DNA of 14,333 nucleotides from Willaertia magna (GCA_902984215.1 CADWAF010001812.1:1-14333), one strand, 5' to 3'. Numbered from the stretch's first letter, positions 1 through 7,943 are shown. Numbers and translations are program-made. Notes: generated from the sequence alone by a model not told the origin.

Positions 1-449
1 TTATTGTTCTTTCTTGCTTCTTCCGTTTTACTCAAAAAGTTCTTTAAGAGATCTTCTTCATTAGGTTTTGCACCGTTATTAACATTGTTTTGTTGATTGT
101 TAATGGAAGGATAAGGCTGAAATCTAGTCTCCGACCTTTCCGATGATGAAGATTTAGGTAATTTTCTTTTTAATTATTTATAAATACAAGTTAATCCTCT
201 TCTTTCACAAGTACTACAGGAAGGTAGTTTTTTATCACATTTCTTATGGATTTGTTTACACTTTTCACAAGAAATTGGATGAAAATGTTGTTCCTCCTCT
301 TCTTTATTAACTATTATTGATTTATTGTTTGTAGTATTGTTAATAATGGATTGTTTCACCACATTGTTATGTTGTGGATGTTCATTAGTGATCGAAAAGG
401 CTCTAAGAAGAGAACTTCCGAAAATCAGACTTTCATTTGGGGTATTCAT
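1..449 (-). CDS. Zn2Cys6 fungal-type transcription factor, partial, with an in-frame TAA
   Basis: Probable nuclear sequence-specific transcription regulator. The ATG is at 449-447. Residues 61-88 hold the complete binuclear zinc cluster: Cys61-x2-Cys64-x6-Cys71-x6-Cys78-x2-Cys81-x6-Cys88, with the usual basic stretch between Cys64 and Cys71 (KQIHKK) and a Pro before Cys78. This is the family's standard spacing. The first 55 residues are polar and Asn-rich, followed by an acidic run (EEEE). Three codons after the last Cys comes a TAA (176-174), but the same frame then stays open for 57 codons to the window edge. It reads as a basic linker (LKRKLPK), Ser-rich and Asn/Gln-rich segments and a charged helix-like end (EEDLLKNFLSKTEEARKNN). 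No GT-AG intron can remove the TAA. It is therefore a nonsense mutation, a readthrough site, or a sense codon (Gln). A CAA to TAA change would explain it. The zinc cluster is certain; the status of the TAA is not. Confidence 0.88.
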
Positions 450-607
450 TATTTTTTATAATGATATAATAACTGGTTATTAAATTACTTTGTTGATTAC
501 CTTAGAGCTAAAATTTAGCCTTTGTTTAAATGGTTGGTGTGCGTACTATCTATCAAATCATCTACATTGTGCTTGCTTTCTTGTTTGCTATCAACAGAAA
601 ATCAATT

Positions 608-635
608 TTTTATTTTTATTTTTATTTTTCCCGCC
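608..635. promoter_or_regulatory. T-rich repeat ending in an E2F-like TTTCCCGCC site
   Basis: The 273-base gap between the two minus-strand genes (450-722) holds several copies of TTTTTA followed by TTTCCCGCC at 627-635. That nonamer matches the E2F/DP consensus (TTTSSCGC) and is the only GC cluster of its kind in the gap, about 180 bases upstream of the Zn2Cys6 start codon. On the minus strand it reads GGCGGGAAA followed by an A-rich tract, a layout common in promoters of AT-rich genomes. Function is inferred only. Confidence 0.3.
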
Positions 636-722
636 AGTTTTTGTTAGCGCATTTGTAATAAACAGTTTTGTAAAGTCTTTAAAAAATAAAACAGTTTAAA
701 TTACACATAACTATACAAACTA

Positions 723-1376
723 TCATTGTAAATTACAACAACTATTTGCTTTTTGTTCAATTCCAACCTCAATTTCAGAACCATCATGATATTTAGATTC
801 CCATAAAACTATGCGTGTATTATTTCCTTTTTGATTTTTTAGGCAATTAATTAAATCATTGTAATTGGAATTTGAAATAAAATAGCCAGAGAAATAATCA
901 ACTTCCAATCCCTCAAAAGAAGAATTATTAGTTGAGGAAAGTAAATATAAATTCTTTTGATATATTGAAATGTGACATTCACCTTTCATTCTATACTTTT
1001 GTGTTTCAACATTATTTGTAGTTGTGTCACAATTATTTTTTTGTAAATTAAATATTAATTTTTTAATTCGATCAAACATTTTATTTGACAATCTTGCTTC
1101 AAATGAATCTCCACCACTTTTTGTAAAATATATTAAATTATTTTATTGTAAAATATGTATAAAATGACATATATTTGGATTAACTTACCTATAATTACCG
1201 GAACAAGATTCCATTTTAGTAATTGGATCATAAACAAAATGATAATAAATTGAATTGTCACTTTCTTCTTCTTTCCAACCTAAAATATAATATTCATTAC
1301 CTACGCCATCGGAAATTGAAAATAATAATTTATCGTGTTCAAATGGTTCGCAATCGAAATGATTAGAGAAATTCAT
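723..1376 (-). CDS. Two-exon gene, 193-residue protein of unknown function
   Basis: Exon 1 is 1376-1189 (ATG at 1376-1374), the intron is 1188-1117 (72 nt, GTAAGT to AAAAAG), and exon 2 is 1116-723, ending in TGA. The join is phase 2: AG from exon 1 plus T from exon 2 makes Ser, and the frame then runs into the long second-exon frame without a stop, giving 194 codons including TGA. The product is soluble-looking, without a signal peptide or membrane segment, and acidic in its first third (WKEEESDN). It has many aromatic residues, a Cys/Asn-rich middle (LQKNNCDTTTNN) and a Cys-Cys near the end. The alternating hydrophobic pattern (GNEYYILGW, IVLWESKYHDGSEIEVGIEQ) suggests beta strands. I recognise no family. 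All six Gln codons are CAA/CAG and no in-frame TAA or TAG occurs, unlike the reading frames to its right. It lies in the same orientation as the Zn2Cys6 gene, 273 bases upstream of it. Confidence 0.8.
1117..1188 (-). other. Spliceosomal intron of the two-exon gene
   Basis: Donor GTAAGT at 1188-1183 and acceptor AAAAAG ending at 1117. It is AT-rich and 72 nt long, and splicing restores one continuous frame in phase 2. It gives the donor reference used to judge introns elsewhere in this window. Confidence 0.8.
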
Positions 1377-1690
1377 TGTTTTTAATGTAACTGCCTTTAT
1401 TGAGCTAGGTTATTTTTTTTGTGGAAATAAAATCTAAGTTTAAATTTCTCTTCTTTTTTTAGACAATGCTTAATCTTATGGAAGTTGGTTCTATTGAATT
1501 AAAATAAACATTTTTTAATCTAGTGCTGAAAAGCATTAAAAAAATAATATTTTTCCCATAACAGGAAAAACATTAAAAGTGATCACAGTTTATTAAATTA
1601 GTAATTAAGTACGTTAATTTATGGTCTTGAGATGTTGTATTATAATTAAATTAATTATTTCATTTAATTATTATACTCAATTATGTTATA
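1377..1690. other. Upstream region of the two-exon gene; possible plus-strand terminal exon at 1466-1582
   Basis: Normal-composition DNA upstream of the minus-strand gene, presumably its promoter. On the plus strand a pyrimidine-rich acceptor-like sequence (CTTCTTTTTTTAG, ending at 1462) precedes an ATG at 1466. The frame begins MLNLMEVGSIELK, meets TAA at 1505, 1559 and 1574, and ends in TGA at 1580-1582. A GTAACT about 76 nt upstream could be a donor. With TAA as Gln this would be a 38-residue end of a gene; under the standard code it is 13 codons. I do not claim a gene here. Confidence 0.2.
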
Positions 1691-1739
1691 TTTACTTACT
1701 TTAATGGACTTTAGATTAATAGTTTTTAAATAATAAATA

Positions 1740-2510
1740 ATAAAATTTAAAATTAATTTATATAATTATATAAATTTTAATTTAGAAAATAATATAAACA
1801 ATAATATATAAAATAATTTATAAAAATATTAATTTAAAAAATTATTTTAAAAAATTATTAAAATGTATATTGTTGATATAGTTTAAATTTTTTTTATAAT
1901 TAAAAGATATATAATTTTGATAAAATTATATTTAAAAGATAATATTTTAATTTTAAATAAAATTTATTATAATTTATATATTTAAAATAATTTATTATAA
2001 AAATTATTAAATAAAAATAAAATAATTTTATTTTTATTAAGATATAATATTTAAAATTTTAATTTAATTAAAAATATTAAAATTAAAAGTTTATATTGTA
2101 ATAATATATATGTTAACTTTTAATTTTAATTTATGTTTTTATTATAAAATAAATAAAATTAATAAATAATTTTATTTAAATTTAGTTTTAATTATAAATA
2201 ATTTATAAAATAACATTAAAAATATAAAAGGTTTAATAAATTTAATTTAAAAAATTTAAAGATTTAATTAAATTTTTTTTTATTAATTTTAAATAATTTT
2301 TTTTTGAAATTAAAGTTAATTAATAAAAAAAATAATAAAATTATTTTAAATATTGATTTAAATATAATAAAAAAATATAAATTTTATTAAATTTTTTTTA
2401 TGTGTTTGTTTTTTAAAATAAAAAAATAATATTAAAAAAATATTAAATAAAAAAAATAAAAATTAATTTTTAATAATCATTTATTATTTAAAAAAAAATA
2501 ATTTTTTAGT
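1740..2510. other. Near-pure A/T block with strong G-over-C bias on the plus strand
   Basis: Counting by hand over 1861-2460 gives 22 G and 2 C in 600 bases, so about 96% A+T and an almost complete lack of C on this strand. There is no tandem period and no gene is visible in either strand; stops occur densely in all frames. The skew implies a strand-asymmetric history, for example an old plus-strand coding region, because coding strands in this island are G-rich relative to C. Confidence 0.7.
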
Positions 2511-3031
2511 TTTATTAAAAGTTAGATTTGTGTAGTAAAGAGGAAAAGATGTTTAAAACATTAAATTTATACAAATTTTTTATTTTAAAACAATTAAATA
2601 ATTACTATAATAACCAATTAAAATTATTTTTAACTATTATAATGTCAATTAAAATGTAAAAGTAAATATTATTATAGGATTTTAATTAATTAATAAGGTA
2701 AACTAGATTAAAAATGTTTTTTTTTTTAAAAAATATATTAATTAAACTTGATAACTTAATAATTTTAACTGTTAACCTTTTGATTTAATAAATATATCAG
2801 TTTTAATATTTTTATTTTAGAATAATTTATTATATTTATATTTTTAATAACCTTTATAAACAAAATTAATATCAATCAATTATTTTTATAACACTTTTTT
2901 TTTTAAAAAAATAGTAAATTAATTATTTTTTTAATATTTTTAAATATAAAAAACATTATTTAAATCTCTTAAATTAATTAAATTTATTATATTTATCTTA
3001 TAATATTATATTAAATTAAAAATCATGTTAT
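2511..3031. other. AT-rich stretch without a convincing gene
   Basis: A short G-richer patch at 2521-2552 (GTGTAGTAAAGAGGAAAAGATG) stands out against the background. On the minus strand around 2990-2955 a short frame reads NIINLINLRDLNNVF, in leucine-rich-repeat style, and is probably the frame-shifted continuation of the remnant at 3032-3214. Nothing else could be supported. Confidence 0.4.
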
Positions 3032-3214
3032 TTAATAATATAAACTATTATCTTTAAAATTACTAATATCATTAATTTTTAATTCATTAATATTTTTTAA
3101 AACATTAATATTGTTAATATAATTTATATTATATATTAATTCTTTTAAATTAATTAAATATTTAATATAATTTTTTTTATACTTTTATTTTTTAAATAAC
3201 TTTTTACCTAAATT
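3032..3214 (-). pseudogene. Leucine-rich-repeat protein remnant, minus strand
   Basis: Sixty codons in one minus-strand frame with a single TAA (3187-3185), then TAA at 3034-3032. The 50 codons between are stop-free, which is unusual in DNA of this composition. The translation carries the leucine-rich-repeat rhythm L-x2-L-x-N/I: YLINLKEL, then VLKNINELKINDISN. The C-over-G excess on the plus strand over 2941-3240 (17 C, 3 G) agrees with minus-strand coding. After 3032 stops become dense, but an LRR-like NLINLRDL appears in another frame near 2985, so a frameshift is likely. No start codon, intron or terminator can be assigned. LRR proteins bind proteins in many contexts and no specific role is inferable. 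Confidence 0.5.
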
Positions 3215-3262
3215 TTTTTTTAAAATGATAATTCTTTATAATAAAAATTATTATCTCTATAA

Positions 3263-3960
3263 ACTATATTAAATTATCAAATAAAACCACCAAAATATAT
3301 ATATAATAATAATACTTATTTACTTTTAGAAAAGAATGATAATAATTATAATTTATTATATAAGTTTATTAATTTTAAAAATTTATTAATAAATTATTTT
3401 TTGAATAATATTAAGTTTATCAATAATTTTCTTAATTTAGAAAAACTTTATATTAGTAATTTATACTTACTAAATATAATTTTTAATAATAACTGTTTTT
3501 TAAATTTAATATAATTAATTGTTTTAAAGGTTTATAAAATAAAAATTAATAATAATTATATTAAAAATTTAACTAATTTAACATCATAATACAGAAAAAT
3601 ATTTGTATTGTTTAAAAAATTAGTTATTTTAAATATTTATAATATAAATATAAATAATAATAACTTAAATTATTTATAAAATTTAAAAAAATTATATATT
3701 TCATATTGTTATATAATAAAAAAATATTTTATAAATTTTATTAATTTAAAAAAATTAATTACACATTTTAATTCTATAAATATATTACAACATTAATCAA
3801 TTTAAAATATGCATACTTCTTTAAATAAAATATAAAAATATTTTCAATAACATAGTTTATTAATTTTAAATATTTAGATTTATTTTATATTGTTTATAAT
3901 GGTTATTATTTTATAAATTTAGTTAATTTAAATAATAAATTATTATTATTTTATTAATAT
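3263..3960 (+). pseudogene. Leucine-rich-repeat protein remnant, plus strand
   Basis: The frame from 3263 is stop-free for 83 codons to TAA at 3512-3514. It then continues in the same frame through several TAA codons to about 3860. It contains about six repeats of roughly 22-25 residues: FINFKNLLINYF, FLNLEKLYISN, FLNLI(stop)LIVLKV, YIKNLTNLTS, LNYL(stop)NLKKLYIS and FINLKKLI. The spacing of L-x-N-L-x-x-L matches leucine-rich repeats. At about 3860-3940 the pattern resumes in another frame (FINFKYLDLFY, FINLVNLN), so at least one frameshift or lost intron lies between. The in-frame TAA codons fall where Gln or Lys would suit the repeat. It is divergent to the minus-strand LRR remnant 48 bases away. 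It is either a decayed gene or one read with UAA as Gln plus an unseen intron. Confidence 0.55.
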
Positions 3961-3961
3961 T

Positions 3962-3985
3962 ATTAATTTCAATATTGAAATTAAT
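3962..3985. repeat. Perfect 24-base palindrome
   Basis: ATTAATTTCAAT followed by its exact reverse complement ATTGAAATTAAT, with no spacer. It sits just after the LRR remnant and before a T-rich trinucleotide block. Confidence 0.6.
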
Positions 3986-4330
3986 TTTTATTTTTATTAT
4001 TATTTTTATTTTTATTATTATTATAATTTTTATTATTCTCATCATTTTTATAAAAGATTAAAGAAGAATTAATATTAAAAATATAAAATTTTTATTCATT
4101 TTTATAAATATTTTCAATAATAATATTTTAATTTTTTTAATTTTTTAATTATTTATTTTTATTTATTTAATATTAAGTATTATTATTATTATTATTAATA
4201 AGTATAATAATTTTTTTAGTTTATAAAAGAATGTTTTTATAAAAAATTATTAAAGATTTTTTATTTTAATATTTATTTTAACAATAAAAAGATTAGAGTT
4301 AATTTTAAATTTTTTATTTATTTTTTCTTT
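3986..4330. repeat. Low-complexity T-rich and ATT/TTA microsatellite block
   Basis: Runs of TTATT and TTTTATT units (3986-4035) and an ATT repeat at about 4171-4200, with no coding signal in either strand. It lies beyond the TGA that ends the minus-strand model at 4331-5176 and so could be its 3' flank. Confidence 0.5.
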
Positions 4331-5176
4331 TCAATATATTAATTAATATTTTTTCTTTAAATTTTTTCTATTTAATTAAATAAAACATATAATCTTAGCA
4401 GTTCCATAGTTTTTTTAAGGAAAAAACAAGGGTTTTTTTTATAAAAATTTATAAAATCTATATAAATTATATTATTAACTATATAATTTATACTTTTAAA
4501 AAATTTTTTACTTTTGTGCAAAATAACTTTTTAAAAAAATTAAAAATTAAAATTGTTTGAAAAAGTATATAAATTTATACTTTTTTTTTATTGTTGTTAG
4601 ATGGAATTATTTTTATTTAAATAGAATATTTACAATATTTACTTAATCTTTTTTATTTAGTTTTATTTACAAAGTATTTATTATTATTTTCAATCTATTT
4701 ATCAATTAATTTATTTAAGTTTTAAAATGATGTCTATTAGTAATATAAGGGGTATTAAAAGTATTGTGTAAATTATAAATAAAATTAATGCTTTTAGATT
4801 TTTCATATTTTTATTTTAAAATATCAGAATTATTATTATTATTATGTGATCTAGATAAATAATTGAAAATTATTTTATTAATTTCTTCATTAAAACCACC
4901 AATATTGTGTACCATATATTGTATAAAGCTATTATTATTTTTATTTCAATAGTTAAAAAGTAAAAATTAATTCAATATAACTACAATAATTATTTTAAAA
5001 TAATAAAAATTACTAATAAAATGTTCTTACAGTTATTAAATAGAGTAAAATTATTAATTTTAAGGGTAAAATAATAATTATATAAATAAATAATTCAAAA
5101 AGTAGTCTAAAATTTCTATAATATGCTTTAGTTTTAAAGATAACTTTTTTAGTAAATCTTAAAAATTGAAAGTCAT
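4331..5176 (-). CDS. Spliced gene model, 247 residues if UAA is Gln; otherwise a pseudogene
   Basis: Exon 1 is 5176-5031 from an ATG, the intron 5030-4929 (102 nt, GTAAGA to AATAATAATAG), and exon 2 4928-4331 ending in TGA. The phase-2 join removes the only TGA in the unspliced frame. Both exons contain only TAA as interruption: 7 in exon 1 and 16 in exon 2. The translation looks like protein, including KKLSLKLKHIIEILDYF, YMVHNIGGFNEEINKIIF, an NNNNN run, NLHNTFNTPYITNRHHFK and FFPQKNYGTAKIICFIQLN (Q = TAA). Over part of exon 2 the third codon position holds fewer G/C (8) than positions one (14) and two (15), as expected of coding DNA. The plus strand here is richer in C than G, which fits. 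Caveat: TAA makes up about 9% of codons, near chance for this composition. TACTAAC, the classic branch-point heptamer, lies at 5194-5188 just upstream, so an earlier exon may exist. No family recognised. Confidence 0.35.
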
Positions 5177-5424
5177 AATTATAATAAGTTAGTACTAAAA
5201 TATTAAAAATTTAAACAAAATTGTAAAGAGTTTGTTTTTTTTCTTAAATTTTTATTAATAAAAAAAAACAATTTTAATTAATCTTAAAATGTACAACTAT
5301 ATAAAAACTATTCAAATATAAAGACAAACTATTTTAAAAATATATCATAGACTGTTAATTATATAGAGTTTATTTTTTCAATATTTAAAAGGTTAATAAT
5401 TAGAAACAACTAATAAAATCTAAA

Positions 5425-5548
5425 AGCAATATAAATTTATATAAATTTAATTTAAAAAAAGTACAAATTTATATAAATTAATTTAATAAAAACAGTATAA
5501 ATTTATACTGTTTAATTAAAAAAAAGTATAAATTCATATAAATTTTAC
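5425..5548. repeat. Four imperfect tandem units of about 31-35 bases containing palindromic ATAAATTTATA
   Basis: Units start at 5425, 5460, 5494 and 5525, each beginning AG followed by a TATAAATTTATA-like core and an A-rich tail. Unit three carries a perfect 18-base palindrome, CAGTATAAATTTATACTG, at 5493-5510. The same core recurs outside the array at 4564-4581, 6543-6560 and 6970-6987, so it is a dispersed element as well as a tandem one. No gene lies in 5177-5711. Confidence 0.6.
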
Positions 5549-5711
5549 AGACTATCAGTAATTTTTTTTATTTTAATTTAAAGTACAGACTAAAAAGATA
5601 TATAAAAACTTTATATTTAAAAAATATTTTTTTTAAATATCAAAATCAAAAACTACTCTTTTGAATATCAAAATTATAATTGTTTATATAAAAAAACAAT
5701 TAATCATTAGT

Positions 5712-6232
5712 TCACCTATTTCTATTACGAATGTAGCTTAATAATTTAATGTGAAACCTCTTTTTACAATAAAGTAGCTCAAAAGTAAGCATTAAAAAAA
5801 CTTGATTACTAAAATATTTATAAACATTATAGTTATTATTTTTAAATATTAATAAAACCAAACATTAAACTTACCTATTTTAAATATTTAATTCTAATAT
5901 AATAAAATTCTTAACAAATTTATTAACATCCTTTAAATCTAAAATCATTAAAATAATAATTATTATTAAACTTTATACTTACATTTTGTAAGATATTTGT
6001 TTTGTTGAAATAAATAGATTTTGGAAACCGTTAAAATTTTAAAAAAACTGATTTCTTTTAAATAAATAGTGTAAACTGATAGAATTTTATTGGTAAAAAT
6101 AAGATTTATTTTTTAATAGTTAAAATTTTTAAAATAATTTTTTTAATTTAAAAAAATAAGACAACTTTATTGTATTTTATTCTATAATAACATTATTAAT
6201 AACACAACAACAACATTCATCATCATCACCAT
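5712..6232 (-). CDS. Three-exon gene model for a 136-residue protein with a signal-peptide-like start (requires UAR = Gln)
   Basis: Exon 1 is 6232-5983, intron 1 5982-5939 (44 nt, GTAAGT to GATTTTAG), exon 2 5938-5875, intron 2 5874-5809 (66 nt, GTAAGT to ATTTTAG), and exon 3 5808-5712 ending in TGA. Both joins keep one frame: T plus AT gives Tyr, AG plus T gives Ser. The start is MVMMMNVVVVLLIMLL, a textbook-like hydrophobic signal or anchor, and an in-frame TGA (6247-6245) closes the frame upstream. The rest is basic and hydrophobic, for example FFKILTVSKIYLFQQNKYL, LKDVNKFVKNFIILELNI and a basic tail SYIRNRNR. In-frame stops under the standard code are TAG at 6184-6182 and TAA at 6169, 6145, 6115 and 5882; Gln also occurs as CAA four times. 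Two exact GTAAGT donors with compatible phases are the best argument for a real gene. Codon-position bias is weak. No family recognised; a decayed gene remains possible. Confidence 0.4.
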
Positions 6233-6283
6233 TATAACAATAAATCAACAACAATAACAACATCATCATCAAACAACAAAAAA
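6191..6283. repeat. CAA/CAT/ATC trinucleotide-rich patch over the 5' end of the three-exon model
   Basis: A stretch of CAA, CAT and ATC triplets with almost no G on the plus strand, the most C-rich place in the island. On the minus strand it supplies GAT/GTT/ATG triplets, including the start codon and hydrophobic start of the 5712-6232 model. Either it is a microsatellite giving a chance hydrophobic peptide, or coding constraint has kept it. Confidence 0.55.
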
Positions 6284-6542
6284 ACAAGAATTTTATAATT
6301 TAAAAGTGTTTTTTAGTAAATTTCTTAGTACTATAAATATTTTATAACAAAAAAAAGTAATTTTATTAGTTTTTTTAAAAGAGAATTATGAAGATAGAAG
6401 TATTTTTTTTTTTAGTTTTTATATATAGAAGAAAAAAAATATTCTTTTATATAATATCCAAAAACAAGTAAAGCAATTAAAAAAATTCATTAGATTTAAG
6501 TAAATAGTTAATTTTTGTTAATTCAATTAATTTAATTTAAAC

Positions 6543-6567
6543 TTATATAAATTTATACTTGTTTTAA
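6543..6567 (+). repeat. 25-base dispersed repeat, copy 1
   Basis: TTATATAAATTTATACTTG followed by TTTTAA, identical to the copy at 6970-6994. It precedes a frame that opens at 6588 and sits in a possible intron-like context (upstream GTAAAT at about 6499, downstream AAAG). Confidence 0.7.
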
Positions 6568-6587
6568 CAAAAACAAAGACTTTGATT

Positions 6588-7076
6588 ATGTTTAAAAATA
6601 AGCATAATAATGATTTTAAACTTAGTACTTTAAAAAAACTTTATAATATAATACTCTTTAAAAAGATTATAGTTTAAGTTTATTATAGTATTTATATTAC
6701 TATAATTAAAGCAACTCTTTAAAACTATTTTTTAAAACAATTAATAAATAAGTTTATTTGTTTATTTTATTATTATATTGCATTATTTATGATATTTCTT
6801 AAAAGAATTTTTTTGATTTGTTTTTATAATAACAATTTTAAGGCTAAAGGTTTTGATTTAATTAAATAATTAATAATTACTTATAAAACAATTTTATTAT
6901 TAACAAAGACAAATAACTATATTTGGGTTTTAGATAATGTAAATGAAGGTAAGTTTTTTTTAAATTAAATTATATAAATTTATACTTGTTTTAATATTTA
7001 AGACATAATATTTTTAAAATCTATTGTTTTAAAATTAAATGTAGATTAGAAAGTTTTACTATTGTTTTCAAAATGA
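6588..7076 (+). CDS. Spliced model resembling a MULE-type transposase core, with in-frame TAA/TAG
   Basis: Exon 1 is 6588-6948, the intron 6949-7002 (54 nt, GTAAGT to TTTAAG), and exon 2 7003-7076 ending in TGA. The G plus AC join makes Asp. The 144-residue product has TAA at 6675, 6720 and 6867 and TAG at 7047. Residues 90-120 or so (KGFDLIK, LIITYKT, TNNYIWVLDNVNED) resemble the conserved stretch of Mutator-like (MULE/pfam10551) transposases, where a TYKT motif is followed by an E-x-Y-x-W-x-L segment. Here the part between is much shorter than in the family. Downstream, 7153-7372 shows NDLLTFF and IFPNTSIFLI, reminiscent of the D-x2-L-A-L and F-P-N-x-x-x-L-L-C-x-W-H block that follows in MULEs. 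The order is right but the Cys-Trp-His signature is lost. An alternative reading of WVLDNV is a Walker B of a STAND-type NTPase, but no P-loop precedes it. It is probably a decayed transposase or a domesticated derivative. The family call is tentative. Confidence 0.4.
6970..6994 (+). repeat. 25-base dispersed repeat, copy 2, inside the 6949-7002 intron
   Basis: Exact copy of 6543-6567 and contained within the inferred 54-nt intron. Its palindromic core TATAAATTTATA is shared with the tandem array at 5425-5548. Confidence 0.7.
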
Positions 7077-7152
7077 ATTAGTTTTAGGTTGTAAGATAAA
7101 TAAAAAAAAGAAATAGCTGAATTTGCTTTAAATTTTTACAATAAATTAATAA

Positions 7153-7372
7153 GTAGATTTTATGATATATTTGATGATTTTATTTGAATTATTATTATCT
7201 AATGATTTATTAACATTTTTTTAATATATTTCCTAATACAAGTATTTTTTTAATTAAGGTACTAAATAATGAATTTATAAAGGTATTTAGTAATAAAAAC
7301 AAATATAATCAACAAATTTTTAACAAAGTTATTTATGACTTGACTTATGAATTTTTGATAAAAATTATAATA
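7153..7372 (+). pseudogene. Possible continuation of a MULE-like transposase, frame-shifted at a T run
   Basis: Two overlapping plus-strand frames. The frame 7153-7221 is stop-free and reads MIYLMILFELLLSNDLLTFF. Within the seven-T run at 7216-7222 the sense shifts to the frame beginning at 7214, which is stop-free for 53 codons to TAA at 7373: NIFPNTSIFLI, then NEFIKVFSNKNKYNQQIF and a short FNKVIYDLTYEFL. In MULE transposases an acidic D-x2-L-A-L motif, an F-P block, a Cys-Trp-His motif and a W-x2-L region follow in this order. The spacing agrees, but the Cys-Trp-His residues are not present. I treat it as a relic. From 7376 to 7661 I see nothing further. Confidence 0.35.
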
Positions 7373-7661
7373 TAAAGTTATCACTTAAAAATTTATAACT
7401 ATTAATTAACAACTTATATAATACTTTTAATAATTTTAATACTACATATGTTTTTTTTACAAATATTATGATAAGTACAATTTTTTTAATGTTTTGAAAG
7501 AAAGAGTAGAAAAAAATAAGAAAAAATATTTTAGTTTTTATTTTTAAGTTTAATGTAAAATTTATCCAAAAACTATTACTAAACTGCTTATCATAAGTTT
7601 GAGAATATAGTTATTATTTTTTAAATAAATTATTTTTTAATTAATAGTATATTATAATATT

Positions 7662-7943
7662 TTATATAAATATTTTAAAAATATCTTTAATTTTAAATAC
7701 AAGTTTTAAATTATGCAAAGTTATAAATATTATTAATAAATTATTATCTTTATATATATTTTTAATATATTTAAATCAATATTTCAATTTATTATTATCA
7801 TTATAATATAAACAATATAAATTATTATCTTTTTGTTTGTATTTTAAATATAATTTATTATTATCCATATTTTTAATAATATTTTTTAATAATTTAATTA
7901 TAACATTATTAATTATTATATATTTGAAATTGTTAATTAGTTA
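7662..7943 (-). pseudogene. Coding remnant with repeated DNN-L motifs
   Basis: The minus-strand frame runs from just after TAA at 7943-7941 to TAA at 7664-7662, with a single TGA at 7778-7776: 54 stop-free codons, then 37 more. This is unlikely by chance where about one codon in ten is a stop. The translation has a repeated motif about 11-24 residues apart: MDNNKLYLKYK, QKDNNLYCLYY, NDNNKLKY and YKDNNLLIIF. The sole stop falls between aromatic residues (KLKY, stop, FKY), where Trp would fit. The opposite strand is also fairly open, so the strand assignment rests on the C-over-G excess on the plus strand and on the more protein-like minus reading. No family recognised. Confidence 0.35.

Noticed and set aside
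490..699. Plus-strand open frame of 69 residues in the intergenic gap
   Set aside because: It begins at TTG, not ATG, its composition is Phe/Leu from a T-rich tract, it has no splice or family support, and it lies in the upstream region of a certain gene.
4571..4712. Plus-strand exon after an acceptor-like TTTATTGTTGTTAG at about 4587-4600
   Set aside because: The plus-strand frame quickly meets TAG and reads as low-complexity, while the minus-strand reading of the same bases is more protein-like and matches the C-over-G bias.
5425..5548. CRISPR-like array
   Set aside because: Units are contiguous and imperfect with no unique spacers, and the DNA is eukaryotic.
6900..6950. STAND/NB-ARC Walker B (YIWVLDNV) linked to nearby LRR remnants as an NLR-type immune gene
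   Set aside because: No Walker A P-loop (GxxxxGKT) is readable upstream in frame, and the LRR remnants are about 3 kb away with other genes between. The MULE reading explains more of the surrounding motifs.
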